From positions 91,830,977 to 91,894,976 of the forward strand of contig CM057226.1 of the NCBI GenBank assembly GCA_029891385.1: a stretch of DNA of 64,000 nt, read 5' to 3'. Positions 11,526-22,609 of this stretch are shown in pieces. The notes under the pieces were generated by a model, which did no database searches, was not told the DNA's origin, and worked only from the letters and a program-made list of their open reading frames with translations. Origin of the DNA: Erythroxylum novogranatense (taxonomy: Eukaryota; Streptophyta; Magnoliopsida; Malpighiales; Erythroxylaceae). How positions within the stretch are numbered: position 1 is the first letter of the stretch; the number at the start of each line of letters is the position of its first letter. The position numbers were made by a program, and so were the translations under genes.

Positions 11526-11690
11526 AAGAGTCAAGCCCACGAAGAGTCCCCTAACATCTCTTGAATTGAAGAATTTGTTTAGAGATTCAAAACCCTAATT
11601 TCAAAAAGATGTCATAGAGGGAGGTTCTTACCTGCTAAGAGAGTCAAGCCCACGAAGAGTCCCTATTCATCTCCAGAATTGTAGGTTTTT
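11526..11690 (-). repeat. Duplicated leader-like segment with two splice-donor-like ends
   Basis: A 26-bp string containing GAGTCAAGCCCACGAAGAGT occurs at about 11526-11550 and 11640-11664. On the minus strand the copies are followed by AGCAG/GTAAGAACC and, for the left one after a short extension, TTAG/GTAAGTTCC, which look like 5' splice sites. They could be alternative non-coding first exons for the minus-strand MAM33-like gene. This is inference; the protein-coding link is not shown. Confidence 0.4.
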
Positions 11691-12290
11691 GGGATCCTTG
11701 TCTCCCCTGGTGCGTGCATCTACTATTTCGGTGTGGTGCGTCTCCTGGTGCTTGCGTGCGCCTCTTGATGTGTGCCTCGGTTCTGCGTGGTTCATATGAT
11801 TCATTAGCTGATCCTACTTACATCTCGGTTCTGCGTAAGTTGTGCTCTCCTCGCGTGCGTCCGCTGATGGTCTCTTGTGGAGCTGCGTCAAGTCTACACT
11901 CCGCGTGCGTCTCTGGTGCGTCACTCAAGCTGGTGCCTTACTGCTGCCATTTTCACCTTTTCTGCCAGCGTTTTGGGCTGGTCCTCCCTGATGGTGTGTC
12001 GTTTCGTGCCTCCAGCTGCGTGTCTCTTGAGCTCAAAATTCAAACCCCTAAATTAAAACCTAGCACCCCACTTACTGGCTTGCGTTTTCTCCTTTTTGCT
12101 TGTCGTTTTGCTGCTGTTGGACTCTATGTTTTAGACCTCTTAGCTGCCATTTGCCTAATCTATGCATTCCCAGCAACGTTTTAGCTGTATTTTCCAACCA
12201 AAGTCAAGTCATATTTATTGTCTTTTTTATTTACAAATTAAACATAAATCACAATAAATGCATATTCAAAGGAACTAAATAAATTAGTGG
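11691..12290. other. Locally GC-richer segment, no gene recognised
   Basis: About 11700-12190 is richer in G+C and in TGCGTGCG/CTGCGT words than its AT-rich surroundings. The plus strand is open for 156 codons (11714-12184), but the translation is a cysteine- and serine-rich string without domains. It may be a CpG-rich promoter remnant or transposon sequence. Confidence 0.35.
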
Positions 12291-12301
12291 ATAAAATATC
12301 T

Positions 12302-12512
12302 ATAAAACCTAATAACTAATCCAAAAACTAAGAAAAAAATGTCACTCATTCCAATAAAAAATGCATTCAACACTTTTAGTTGACTTCATCACCTTAACTA
12401 ATCCAAAACTAATCCATAAAACCTAATAACTAATCCAAAAACTAAGAAAAAAATGTCACTCATTCCAATAAAAAATGCATTCAACACTTTTAGTTGACTT
12501 CATCACCTTAAT
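12302..12512. repeat. Tandem duplication, about 97 bp, two nearly identical copies
   Basis: Copies start at 12302 and 12417, both reading ATAAAACCTAATAACTAATC through ATGCATTCAACACTTTTAG to CATCACCTTAA. They are almost identical, so the duplication is recent compared with the surrounding repeats. Confidence 0.88.
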
Positions 12513-12515
12513 AAT

Positions 12516-14479
12516 TAAATTACGAATAGTTATGACCCTAGTTATAGTTTAGTTATTGTGACAATATAAAGTAGACACTAATAAATTGAATATTTATTCT
12601 TAAAAATTTTATTCTTTAAATAAAATTTTTTATTTTTTCATAAAACTTCTTCAATTTATGTTAAAAATAATGGAAAATATTAAATAAATATTATATATAA
12701 ATAAATAAAATCTTACCCAATTTAATTCTTAATTTTGACTTAAAATAATTAAATTGAACTTAAAATAATAATTAAATATAATTTATTAATTTAAATCTAA
12801 TTTTTTAGTTAAGTATTAAATTTAAATTGTGTCACATATCCCATATATTTCAAAAGTTTAACTGGAGATGTATGTTTTAAAATTAAAATTTTTGAGAATT
12901 TTAAATAAAGTTAATTAAATTATATAAAATTTTATATCATTCACCTTACTTTTATAATTGTTTAATTTAACATATTATTAATTAATTGTGTCAATAAATT
13001 ATATTCAAATCATTCTTACTATCATTAAATGATTAAAATGTGTCACAACCTTACAACCAACTCACTTCTAACTAACTCAAACAATCATAACCTTATAACC
13101 TAATTACTCTAAAATTAAAACTTGTGATCTCGAATTTAGCAACCTCTTACCCTTTCTTTTTTATTATTTTCTTTCATAAAAAGGAAAGCACACACTAACT
13201 AATTGATTTTTATTGAAAAAGTTTTTGTCATAACAAGTACCTAGGTTTTTAATAGCAAAACTTAGTGATAAAAGAAAATTTGACAATATTAATATATTAA
13301 TAGTGACAATTTAATTGTGAATGTACTAAATTGTTACAATTTTCATTGTATAGTAATGAAATAAATCATCACGATTAATCCAAACAATAATATCAATCAA
13401 TCGTTTTGTCACAACAAACCTCATATCTGTAACGAAATAATACTTAGGCACAAAAGTTGTTACTAAATTACAAATAATAGTGACCATAGGTATAGTTTGG
13501 AGATTGTAACAATATTAAATAGACACTAATTAATTGAATATTTATTGATAAAAGTTTTCGTCACAATAAATAAAATATTGCGTGACGATAAACCGTTTCG
13601 TCATAACAAGAAAAAAATATTATAGACCAAACTAAGTTTTGTTACAACAAATAGAAAATATTTGTTATCGGCATATGTTTTGTCACAATTACAATTAATT
13701 CCCGTCAAAATTATTTTGGCGCCAAATTTCATAAGCTTTTAGTGACAAAACTTAGTGATAAAATAAATTTTAATACTATTAATATATTAATAGTGACAAT
13801 TTAACTGTAAAAGATAATAAATTGCTATAATTATCATTGTATTAGTGACAAAATATAAATAATCACAGATAATCCAAACAATAGTGTCAATTAATTGTCT
13901 TGGCACTAAAAATATCGTATTTGAGATGACAAAATAATTAATCACAAAAATTATCACTAAATTATGAATAGTTGTGATCGTAGTTATAGTTTAGTTATTG
14001 TGACAATATAAAGTAGACACTAATAAATTGAATATTTATTCTTAAAATTTTATTCTTTAAATAAAATTTTCTATTTTTTCATACAAACTTCTTCAATTTA
14101 TGTTAAAAATAATGGAAAAATATTAATAAATATTATATATAAATCAATAAAATCTTACCCAATTTAATTCTTAATTTTGACTTAAAATAATTAAATTGAA
14201 CTTAAAATAATAATTAAATATAATTTATTAATTTAAATCCAATTTTTAGTTAAGTATTAAATTTAAATTGTGTCACATATCCCATATATTTCAAAAGTTT
14301 AACCAGAGATGTATGATTTAAAATTAAATTTTTTAGAATTTTAAATAAAGTCAATTAAATTATATAAAATTTTATATCATTCACCTTATTTTTATAATTG
14401 TTTAATTTAACATATTATTAATTAATTATGTCAATAAATTATATTTAAATCAATCTTAATATCATTAAATGATTAAAAT
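12516..14479. repeat. Direct repeats of about 523 bp with an intervening related unit
   Basis: 12516-13039 and 13958-14479 are highly similar over their full length (GTTATAGTTTAGTTATTGTG at the start, ATTAAATGATTAAAAT at the end). Between them, blocks at about 13250-13735 and 13738-13960 are also related (shared AGCAAAACTTAGTGATAAAA-like and ATTAATATATTAATAGTGAC words). A partial copy of the first repeat starts near 13466, about 490 bp before the second full copy. The repeats do not begin TG and end CA, so they are not LTRs. GTGAC/GTCAC-rich words and the palindrome TTTGGCGCCAAA near 13720 suggest a CACTA-type subterminal region. Confidence 0.75.
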
Positions 14480-14630
14480 CTTTAATACATAAGTTGTGAT
14501 CCAATTTAATATTATTTCAAATTAATAGTATACCAATCGATAAATTGAATTTCTCTTGCGTAGCGTGAGCATGTATAATGAGGATGAGGATTTCACGTAT
14601 GGGTCAGAATAAGTTACTACACGAGATATG

Positions 14631-15705
14631 TGAAGTGAATCACACGTTAATACAATACTTATAAAACGATATAGAATGCACGAGAAGGGGGGGTTGAATT
14701 ATGTATTCCCCTTTTTTGAGATCTTTCAAAACTGTTTGTTAGAAATAAAATTCCTTACTGAACTTCTGATAGATTCTAATTAATCAAAACTTTTGAAAAA
14801 CTTTGTTTAAGTATTGATAAAACTTGAATATGAAAATAGAGATAGAGAGTGAGAGTTATGGACACATAGATTTATCCTAGTTCACCCCAAACCGTGGGCT
14901 ACGTCCAGTCCTCAGAGTTCTTTATAAGATTTCCACTATCTCTTTCAACGTTACAAGTATTCTTTGTGAGCCTCTTCAGGTCTCTACAACCAGTATTCTT
15001 TCACACTTAACCTCTGCAGGCTATCTGCACTACTTTTTTCTCAGAAAAGTGTTTGTACACTTATTACAGTAAAATAGCTCTCAGCTAATTTGAACAGAAT
15101 GCCTTTTGCTAAGTTTTGATCACTTTTTCTAACTTTGGCTAACTTTGCAATCTTCGACTTCGACTTGTATTTATAGCCTTTGTCTCCAATCGCTTCTTGA
15201 TTCTTGTTTCTTGAATCTTTAAAGAAACGATTATTGATTGAGTTTCAGAACTAACTCGAATCGACTCCTTCGTCTTCTTTTGAATTTTGCATATATTTTC
15301 TTCGTCGTATTTTATAAATACGTGCTTCTGCGTCTGCGTGCTTTTTTTACTTAAATCGTATGCCTTTTCTTGTTTAGCGTCTTAAATCGCTTTACTATTT
15401 GCATCATCGTCTGCGTCTTCTTTGCTTAGCGTCTGCGTTTGCTTTACTATTTGCATCTGCGTCTGTGTCTGTATTAGTATTTGCGTCTGCGTCTGTGTCT
15501 GTGTTTGTATCTGCTTTGCTTAGCGTCTTCGTCTGAGTCTGCTTATTTTCTACGTCTGTTTCTCTGTTTATGCATTAAATCGTGTTCTTTTTATGCATTT
15601 GTCGACTTTATGCAGTATGACTTAAATGCGCTTTTGTTTTTCTTTTATTTTGCTCTTTTGTTATACATCAAAATCATATCTAAGTAAAGTCATTTGGACT
15701 TAACA
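14631..15705 (-). repeat. 3' LTR of the Copia-type element
   Basis: 1075 bp, TGTTAAGTCC...GATTCACTTCA on the minus strand, matching 21519-22609 along its length. A CGTCTGC-rich stretch lies at 15300-15550 (plus-strand view). A minus-strand TATAAATA is present at 15175-15168, the likely promoter position. Confidence 0.9.
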
Positions 15706-15721
15706 ATCTCCCCCTTTTTGA
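15706..15721 (-). promoter_or_regulatory. Polypurine tract of the Copia-type element
   Basis: The minus strand reads CAAAAAGGGGGAGAT directly before the TGTTAAGTCC start of the 3' LTR. This is the standard Copia primer tract for plus-strand DNA synthesis, and its position fixes the LTR edge. Confidence 0.85.
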
Positions 15722-16062
15722 TGATAACAAATTATATACAAAAGAAAACAAAATACAATTTTTTGAAAAGAACAACAAAAAAACTTATCTGCAGAACTTC
15801 TTCTTTGACTTCTTCCTTTCTTAAATGCATTCATCACACCTTCTTCTTTGAACATTCTGAACATCCTCTTCTCTTCTGCTCATTCTTTTCTCCCCTTGTT
15901 CATTCTCTTCTTTTCTGTTCTTCTCCCCCTATTTGTTATAATAAAAAATGATTAACAATGATGGCTCTTCAGCAGTTCTGTCATCATCTTCTTCAGGTCA
16001 TTCATCGTCTCCTTGATCTCATTGACTTCTCCGCGTAATCTATTGAGTTCTTCTTGTGTATT

Positions 16063-16263
16063 GGGTCCACGGGATGCACATATCGGGCAAGCCTAACCCA
16101 TGCGACCACAACCTTAATCAGTATTGTCCCCTCTGGCCTTGGGTGAGTTAGTGCCTCGAACCCAAGACCTCAGGGTTTTATCCCAAGGCCAGATAGGACA
16201 ATACTGATTAAGGTTGTGGTCGCATGGGTTGGGCTTACCCAATATGTGCATCCCGTGGACCCC
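16063..16263. repeat. 201-bp hairpin element with an internal tRNA-like B-box word
   Basis: The two arms (about 16063-16137 and 16189-16263) are near-perfect inverted copies from GGGTCCACGGGATGCACATA inward to TGGCCTTGGG. The short loop reads, on the minus strand, CTTGGGTTCGAGGCAC, close to the RNA polymerase III B box GGTTCGANNCC. It lies inside the Copia-type element, next to the Gypsy fragment. It could be two tRNA-derived SINE copies facing head to head, or a foldback element. The structure is certain; the class is not. Confidence 0.75.
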
Positions 16264-17310
16264 TCTAACAATTTCAAAATGCATCAGCTTTCTTGTAGTT
16301 GTCCGTTAAACGGACACGTTTGGGTGAAAGTGTCCTAAATGATCCGCAAATGTCCATTGAACGGACGAAATCTGATTTATAAATAGAAAGTTATGGTGAT
16401 CGCGCCAAAAGATGTTGAAATTGATTTAGGATGTGAACATGATCTATTCTTTTGGGTATAAATCCCTTATCCGACCTCCAATTGAGGTGAGGCTTAAACC
16501 ATTAGATTCCTAAGACATATACCTTTCTCTCCATAAAATTTGGTACCATTTGGAGTTGAATTGAAAAAGTTTGCATTATCGTAAGTGAGAGGTCAGTTTG
16601 GAGATCATATTTGGAGTATGAACTCTTTTAGGTTTTTTGAGCATAACTTGAGTTATACAACTCCGATTGAGGTGATTCTTGTTCCAAAACGAACTTGAGG
16701 CATAGAGCTACAACTTATATGAAGAAGTCAACTTTTGATTTTGGTGTTTACATAGTGTGCGCTGGCCACGAATGTGGAGTTATAACTAAGGACCCTGCAA
16801 GGTTATAAGCACAAGGTTCATATTTTTGCAAATTTAATGCCGAATCAAGTTTTCCATCGTGGTGAGGAATCCCTCCCTCGTGGGTTGTGCGTCCAGATGT
16901 CACGTAGGACGTCGGACCCGTGTCTCACCGGGGTGGGGTTCCAACACTTATGGTATCAGAGCCAGGTTTCGATCCTGTGATCTGTGGGTTATGGGCGTAA
17001 GATGCGAGGACACACTCTGCCCCTGGTTCAGAAGCACCTAGTGTTCAACCTGAGGAGCCTCCTCCTCCTTCTATGCCTGCGATGGACCCGCAGTTTCTCC
17101 AGGCCTTTGCCCAGGCTTTCACCTTTGCCATGGGTCAAGGGTCTCAGGTTCGATGCATACTCCGATGGTTAGGGGGAGAAGATGATAAGCTGAGAAAGTT
17201 TGGAGCGGTGGACTTCCAGGGTACCACCAATCTAGAGGTAGCTGAAGCTTGGATGAAAAGGACAGAGAGAGTCTTGGTTCAGATGAAGTGCTCTGATACC
17301 ATAAGTGTAT
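16264..17310 (+). mobile_element. Gypsy fragment: LTR 3' part, primer site and gag start
   Basis: An LTR-like region ends CCAACA at 16946, followed after 4 nt by the primer site TGGTATCAGAGC (16951-16962). From 17073 the plus strand reads MPAMDPQFLQAFAQAFTFAM then, near 17194, LRKFGAVDFQGTTNLEVAEA and WMKRTERVL, the start of a plant Gypsy gag (the Tekay gag at 40297 has the same order, LRKYGAEEFFGT...AEFWIEKVKRVL). It stops matching near 17300. Its orientation opposes the host Copia-type element, so it arrived separately or by rearrangement. Confidence 0.8.
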
Positions 17311-17758
17311 TACCTAAATTGCCCCTAAGCCATTTTAGTCCTTTTAAATTATAACAACTAACAACTAATTCAACTCTAATTTAAACTAATCCCACACTTA
17401 ACTTTCATTCCTCTAATCATTATAAACCTTAATTAAGTCCAACAAAAAGGAAAATTCAAATTAAACCTCAAAAATAAATTAACACATACTTAATACGAAT
17501 CGGGGCCCAACATTGTGAGTCAATCGAAGAGGAGGATTGATCAACATTTGCTGACGGAGGAGTGAACATAATTGTCGTAGTATAAGCATCAGAGGTAGGA
17601 ATGTATTCATCATTGATCTCAATAGTTGGTGGACGAATAAATGTATCGACTTGGGAAGATCTAAGTCAAGCGGAGCGGCGACATCAATAAGCTGTCTTCC
17701 TTGCGAGGGTATGCCTTGACTTCAATAGGCGATTGTACCGGATAAAGGCGATCGAAAG

Positions 17759-19926
17759 CTATCGAACAAGGAACTCAATAAACGTCCCTGTTATTACTCT
17801 TCCCCCCACTGGACAGTCTTCTTGCTTGTCAGTATGGCTGCAACTAGCTCCATCTTCATTCTCATTCGAAACGCATGCATCATCAATTCTACGCACTTCT
17901 TCTTCAATTTGATCTGCGGACAGATCATCACGAACTTCTTCAGGGTATAGCTTTGACTTCCCTTTAGTCAAATCCAAAGGATATCTTGGCTGGATATCCG
18001 GTACAATCTTTATTTCCGTCTTTTCTGAGATCGAAAAAATAGTACACAACTTACAGGGAATTTTTGTAGGGTATGGCTTCGTAGCAGCATCCCTCAAAAC
18101 ATTGTAGAACATCTTTTCATCTTCTTTCAGTAAGTCCCACGTGTCACTATTTATTGACATAGATTGTACAAGAACTACTGTCTTCTTCATTGATTGACTA
18201 CCGATGGTGATAGCAGTTGTCCTGGTAACATAATGAACTATTTTGATCTTCAACTTTTGTTTTCTCAAAAACTTATGATAGTTGTATACCATCAGACAAG
18301 GTTTATCATTATCCGAGTCTGATTCTACTGTTGCCTCTGGTTGTGCTTCAATAGGATTATCCTGAACCGGGCTTTCCTCCTTTGGTTCCTCTGTTGAGCA
18401 ATGGGGATCTCTGAAGCGTGCTGCTTTCGGTTTCTTTTCTTTTCTTTTGAAAATATCAAAGGTTTCTTTCTTTAGACTAACCTCCTCAGCAGTTGAGACG
18501 ATCCTCTTCCGACTAATTTTCTTAGTCTTGTCTTACCTTGATCGGTCTTGAAGATTTCTGAACTTGAGATTTTTCTCTTTCAGATTCTGATTTTCTCTTC
18601 TTGTTAGTCTCTTTGGTTTTTCTGGTTGTATCCTCTTCCAGAATAGAAACTAACGACCTTGTCGCTTTAGGTGCACGAGATTGAGGAGTTTGTTCCTAAC
18701 TCTGTTCTCTGGCAATCTTTTCTTCTTGTTGCCTTAGAGTCCGAATCCTCAGTGATCTCTTTGCCTTCTTCGTAATTTCACTTAAAAGACTTTTTCCTTG
18801 TCTTTTTGGCGCACCTTCTTCTGTCCTTCGAGGTAGACTTACTTCGATTTGAGGACTCATTCTTTTCATCAGCGGTCTTCCTGTCAGTCTTCTTATTTCT
18901 TCTGTAGGCGATTTTATTCTCACTTGAGTTGGAGAACTTGAAGCAGGAGTCTTCTTCGATACACGCTCCCCCTCAGTTCTTGTTCTCCTTGAAGAGTCAG
19001 CTTCTTGTTTAACTACGGTTCTCAGACCCATTCGCTGTATTGTGATTGAATCAATCTTACTCTTCACTGGTACAATCCTTCTATTTCCTTTATGGAGAGG
19101 GATTCCGAATTCCTTAAAAATTCTTGTAAGAAGCATACCGTAAGGATAGCTATTTTTATCCTTTATCCCCTTAATCATATAATGGAAGATTAAGAAGGGT
19201 AAATCGACAGGACTGCGATTGAGCAGGTAGAACAGACATTGTTCATCCAGGGTAGTCACCAAATGTCTGGAACCTACTCTGGGTAAGATGCAATTAAATA
19301 GAATCGCATGGAGAACCCTAGCTTTTGGGATCAGATTCGAAGTCTTCCTCTCCGAAGGGTAATTAGCTCCATATAATTGTCTTCTGACATCTTCTTCTCT
19401 CATACCAAGCTGAGACATCCAACCAGTCTTGGTAGACAGAGTCTCACCAACCGATGGACAATCGGTCACCTTCTTTATCAACTCCTTAGTGATGACAACA
19501 GATATATCGTCTACTGAAGATACGATAGTGTTGTCTACAAGTTGAGCATTCTTCCAAAACTCATACACCTCGTCAGTATAGACTGGTTCCCGTACCTAGA
19601 AGAAATTCCTCCAACCAGCTCTTATAATCTCCGGTTTTACGTCCATACCATCATTTCTCAATGACTCGAAATCTACATGTCTTCTGAAAATCATAGCTGC
19701 TTCCATTGTTTCAGAACGAAAGCTGTCTCTGGTTAGTTTTTCGTCTAGGGTAAGATGATTGAGAGAATTTTGAAAGCAAGATGAACCGTCTGGAGATGAG
19801 AGTAACCGCAATGATATCAGCTTCAGGCAACTTGAAGGGTCTTATCACGCGTATTCTATAATCATAGGGATTTTGAAGATCGTGAGATGTTCCCCCCCAA
19901 AACTTCCTTGTCAGAGAAGTTACCAA
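17759..19926 (-). pseudogene. Second protein of the Copia-type element (putative plant transposon protein type)
   Basis: A frame starting at 19926 overlaps the gag stop by 7 bp. It is broken by a frameshift near 19800, a TAG at 19596-19598, several breaks at 18690-18300, and more toward 17759. Recognisable core: LKLPEADIIAVT-like start (19840), MYGANYP-like LYGANYPSERKTSNLIPKAR (about 19370), CLFYLLNRSPVDLPFLIFHY (about 19215) and SYPYGMLLTRIFKEFGIPL (about 19150). This matches the block found in plant proteins labelled 'putative plant transposon protein', a family without known activity. The C-terminal half is lysine/arginine- and serine-rich. No catalytic motif is visible. Function unknown; a capsid-related or host-derived role is possible. 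Confidence 0.7.
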
Positions 19927-21461
19927 CTGTAACTAAAACGTTGATCAAAATGAGATTTATTAGGGTTTCTCTTTTGAAAGAAAGGTTTTCTATGAGACTG
20001 AGTCTTGTTAGCAGTAAACCCTAATTCGGTTTTATCACTCGGATGTCTACATTTTCCAAGCATCTCATTCATTTTCTTAGTGCTCTCTGTGAAGGTAGCT
20101 AAATCAACTGACAGATTCTTAATTCTTAGTTTAAGTTGATTAATCTCTTCTGATCTGTCTATGACTTTATTTTTCTCCTCTAATTGCTTCTTTAGACAGA
20201 CATTTTCTCTCTCTATTACTTCAGTACGTCTAATATTTTCTACATACTTTTTCTTTAACAGTTTGTACTGTTTCAGAATAGCATGAGAATCTTCTAACAA
20301 TTTTGAGTAGGCATCATGCAAATTATCGTAGTCAGATTTTACCTCCTCATCACTATCTTCCTCGGCTACTAGGCAGATGTTTGCATGTTCAGACGATTCG
20401 GAACCTGTATCTGATTCTGATGAATCTAGGTCCTCCCACGTTGCCATCATGCTTTTCTTGCCTTCTCTACTCTTCTTTAGTTTCTTCTTTAGATTCGGAC
20501 ATTCGGACTTGTAGTGTCCAGACTGATTGCACTCGTAGCAGATGACAGATGACTTCTCTAGTTTAGCTTCGTCTTTGACATTCTTCTTGAGAGTCTGGTT
20601 TGCTCTGGACTTCTTCTTCCACATGCGTCTTATCTTTCTAGAGATGAAAGATAACTCATCGTCTTCATCACTTGACTCTGGTTCTAATTGGCTGGAGTTG
20701 TCATCCTTTGATTCTTCAATCTTTAACGCTTTTGATGATTTCCTCCGCCTTTGAGTCTTGTGATTCTTCTGTCCGGCCTTCAACGCTATCGACTTGTCCC
20801 GTTTGGGCTTGTCTTCAGCATCGAGTTCAACTTCATGAATCTTCAAGGATCCAAGCAACTCATCAAGTTTCAGCACACTCAAATCTTTCGATTCTTGCAC
20901 CGCAGTAACTTTAGGTCTCCACCTCTTTGGAAGACTTCTTAAAATCTTTCGAACATGGTCTTGATTATTGTACGTTCATCCAAGAGCTTTCAATCCATTG
21001 ACAATGGTTTGAAATCTTCCAAACATCTGATCAATAGATTCTTCATCTTTCATCCTGAAAAGTTCATACTGGTGCACAAGAATACTTATCTTGGATTCTT
21101 TAACTTGGCTTGTGCCTTCGTGAGCAATGGACAATGTGTCCCACATCTCCTTCGCGGTATCGCATCCGTGGACTTTGTCATACTCGCTCCTGTTTAGGGC
21201 ACACGTCAAGAAGAACTTCGCTTTTGAGTTCAGTTGTATTCTTGCCTTCTGGTCAGTCGTCCATCTGACTCATGGAATGGAATTGCCATCTTCGTCTACT
21301 GGTGTATAAGGTCCGTTCTCTATTACGTCCCAAAGGTCAACATGAGTAGATTCTATAAATAGTCGCATCCTATTTTTCCAGTAATGCTAATCTTCTCCGT
21401 TGAATGTTGGAGGTCTAGTGACTGAGGCTCCTTCTGCGATGTACACATGTGATTCCGCCAT
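19920..21461 (-). pseudogene. gag: Copia gag with zinc knuckle
   Basis: A single frame of 514 codons including the stop, beginning MAESHVYIAEGASVTRPPTF at 21461, with three internal stops (about 21388, 21267 and 20973). It contains the capsid segment typical of plant Copia gags (AKEMWDTLSIAHEGTSQVKE near 21140; QMFGRFQTIVNGLKALG near 21000), a lysine-rich region, and a CCHC zinc knuckle CYECNQSGHYKSEC near 20540-20500. An acidic serine stretch and a coiled coil (20330-20060) follow. Gag would form the virus-like particle and bind RNA. Being in one frame with only point stops, it decayed by substitution. Known family; assignment secure. Confidence 0.88.
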
Positions 21462-21504
21462 TATCTTTGATCCACACTTTACTAAAGTGATCCTTGGATA
21501 CCAG

Positions 21505-21516
21505 GCTCTGATACCA
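21505..21516 (-). promoter_or_regulatory. tRNA primer binding site of the Copia-type element
   Basis: The minus strand reads TGGTATCAGAGC two bases after the 5' LTR end, complementary to the 3' end of the initiator methionine tRNA, the usual primer of plant Copia elements. Confidence 0.92.
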
Positions 21517-21518
21517 AT

Positions 21519-22609
21519 TGAAGTGAATCACACGTTAATACAATACTTATAAAACGATATAGAATGCACGAGAAGGGGGGTTGAATTGTGTATTCCCCTT
21601 TTTTGAGATCTTTCAAAACTGTTTGTTAGAAATAAAATTCCTTACTGAACTTTCGATAGGTTCTAATTAATCAAAACTTTTGAAAAACTTTGTTTAAGTA
21701 TTGATAAAACTTGAATCCAAAAATAGAGATAGAGAGTGAGAGTGATGGACACAAAGATTTATCCTGGTTCACCCCAAACCGTGGGCTACGTCCAGTCCTC
21801 AGAGTTCTTTCTGAGATTTTCACTATCTCTTTCAACGTTACAAGTATTCTTTGCGAGCCTCTTCAGGTCTCTACAACCAGTATTCTTTCACACTTAGCCT
21901 CTGCAGGCTATCTGCACTACTTTTTCTCAAAAAAGTGTTTGCACACTTGTTACAGTAAAATAGCTCTCAGCTAATTTGAACATAATGTCTTTTGCTAAGT
22001 TTTGATCACTTTTTCTAACTTTGGCTAACTTTGCAATCTTCGACTTCGACTTGTATTTATGGCCTTTGTCTCCAACTGCTTCTTGATTCTTGTTTCTTGA
22101 ATCTTTAAAGAAACAGTTATTCAGTTGAGTTCTGTAACTAACTCGAACTGACTCCTTCGTCTTCTTTTCGAATTCCGCATCTGTTTTTCTTCTTCTGTAT
22201 TTTATCATCTGTGTTTCTGCGTCTGCGTCTGTTTTTTTTACTTCTTCTGTGTCTGCTTTTTTTCGTCTGTATCTGCTTTTACTGTTTCGCGTCTTCGTCT
22301 GCTTTACTATTTGCATCAGCGTCTGCGTCTGCTTTGCTTAGCGTCTGCGTCTGCTTTACTATTTGCATCTGCATCTATGTCTGTATTAGTATTTGCATCT
22401 GCGTCTGTGTCTGTGTTTGTATCTGCTTTGCTTAGCGTCTTAAATGCAAGTGCGCTTATTTTCTACGCCTGTTTGTCGGTTAAATGTCGTGTTCCTTTAT
22501 ACATTTGTCGACTTTATGCGTATGACTTAAATGCGCTTTTGTTTTCTTTTATTTTGCTCTTTTGTTATACATCAAAATCATATCTAAGTAAAGTCATTTG
22601 GACTTAACA
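21519..22609 (-). repeat. 5' LTR of the Copia-type element
   Basis: 1091 bp with the same termini as 14631-15705. The promoter word equivalent to TATAAATA in the other LTR reads CATAAATA here (plus strand 22054-22061), so the copy that should drive transcription has a damaged TATA box. Confidence 0.9.

Larger units (their letters stand above)
14631..22609 (-). mobile_element. Complete non-autonomous Copia-type LTR element with gag and a second protein, no polymerase
   Basis: The element is flanked by the 5-bp direct repeat ATATG (14626-14630 and 22610-22614), the expected Copia target duplication. On the minus strand it reads: 5' LTR 22609-21519, primer site, gag 21461-19920, second protein 19926-17759, purine tract 15721-15706, 3' LTR 15705-14631. 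LTRs start TGTTAAGTCC and end CACTTCA. No protease, integrase, reverse transcriptase or RNase H motif is present in the 5.8-kb interior, so mobility needed a partner's enzymes. The stretch 17311-17758 is AT-rich with no gene. A plus-strand Gypsy fragment and a hairpin lie inside. The LTRs differ by substitutions and indels, so the insertion is not recent. Confidence 0.9.

Noticed and set aside
11714..12184. 156-codon plus-strand frame in GC-richer sequence
   Set aside because: No recognisable domain, no splice or start context, cysteine/serine-rich translation typical of a chance frame in G+C-rich DNA.
12516..14479. LTR pair of a small retrotransposon
   Set aside because: The repeats do not start TG or end CA, no primer site or purine tract borders them, and a third related unit lies between them.
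16859..17172. Short overlapping open frames near the Gypsy primer site
   Set aside because: They cross the LTR end and primer site, which are non-coding; only the gag start from 17073 has family similarity.
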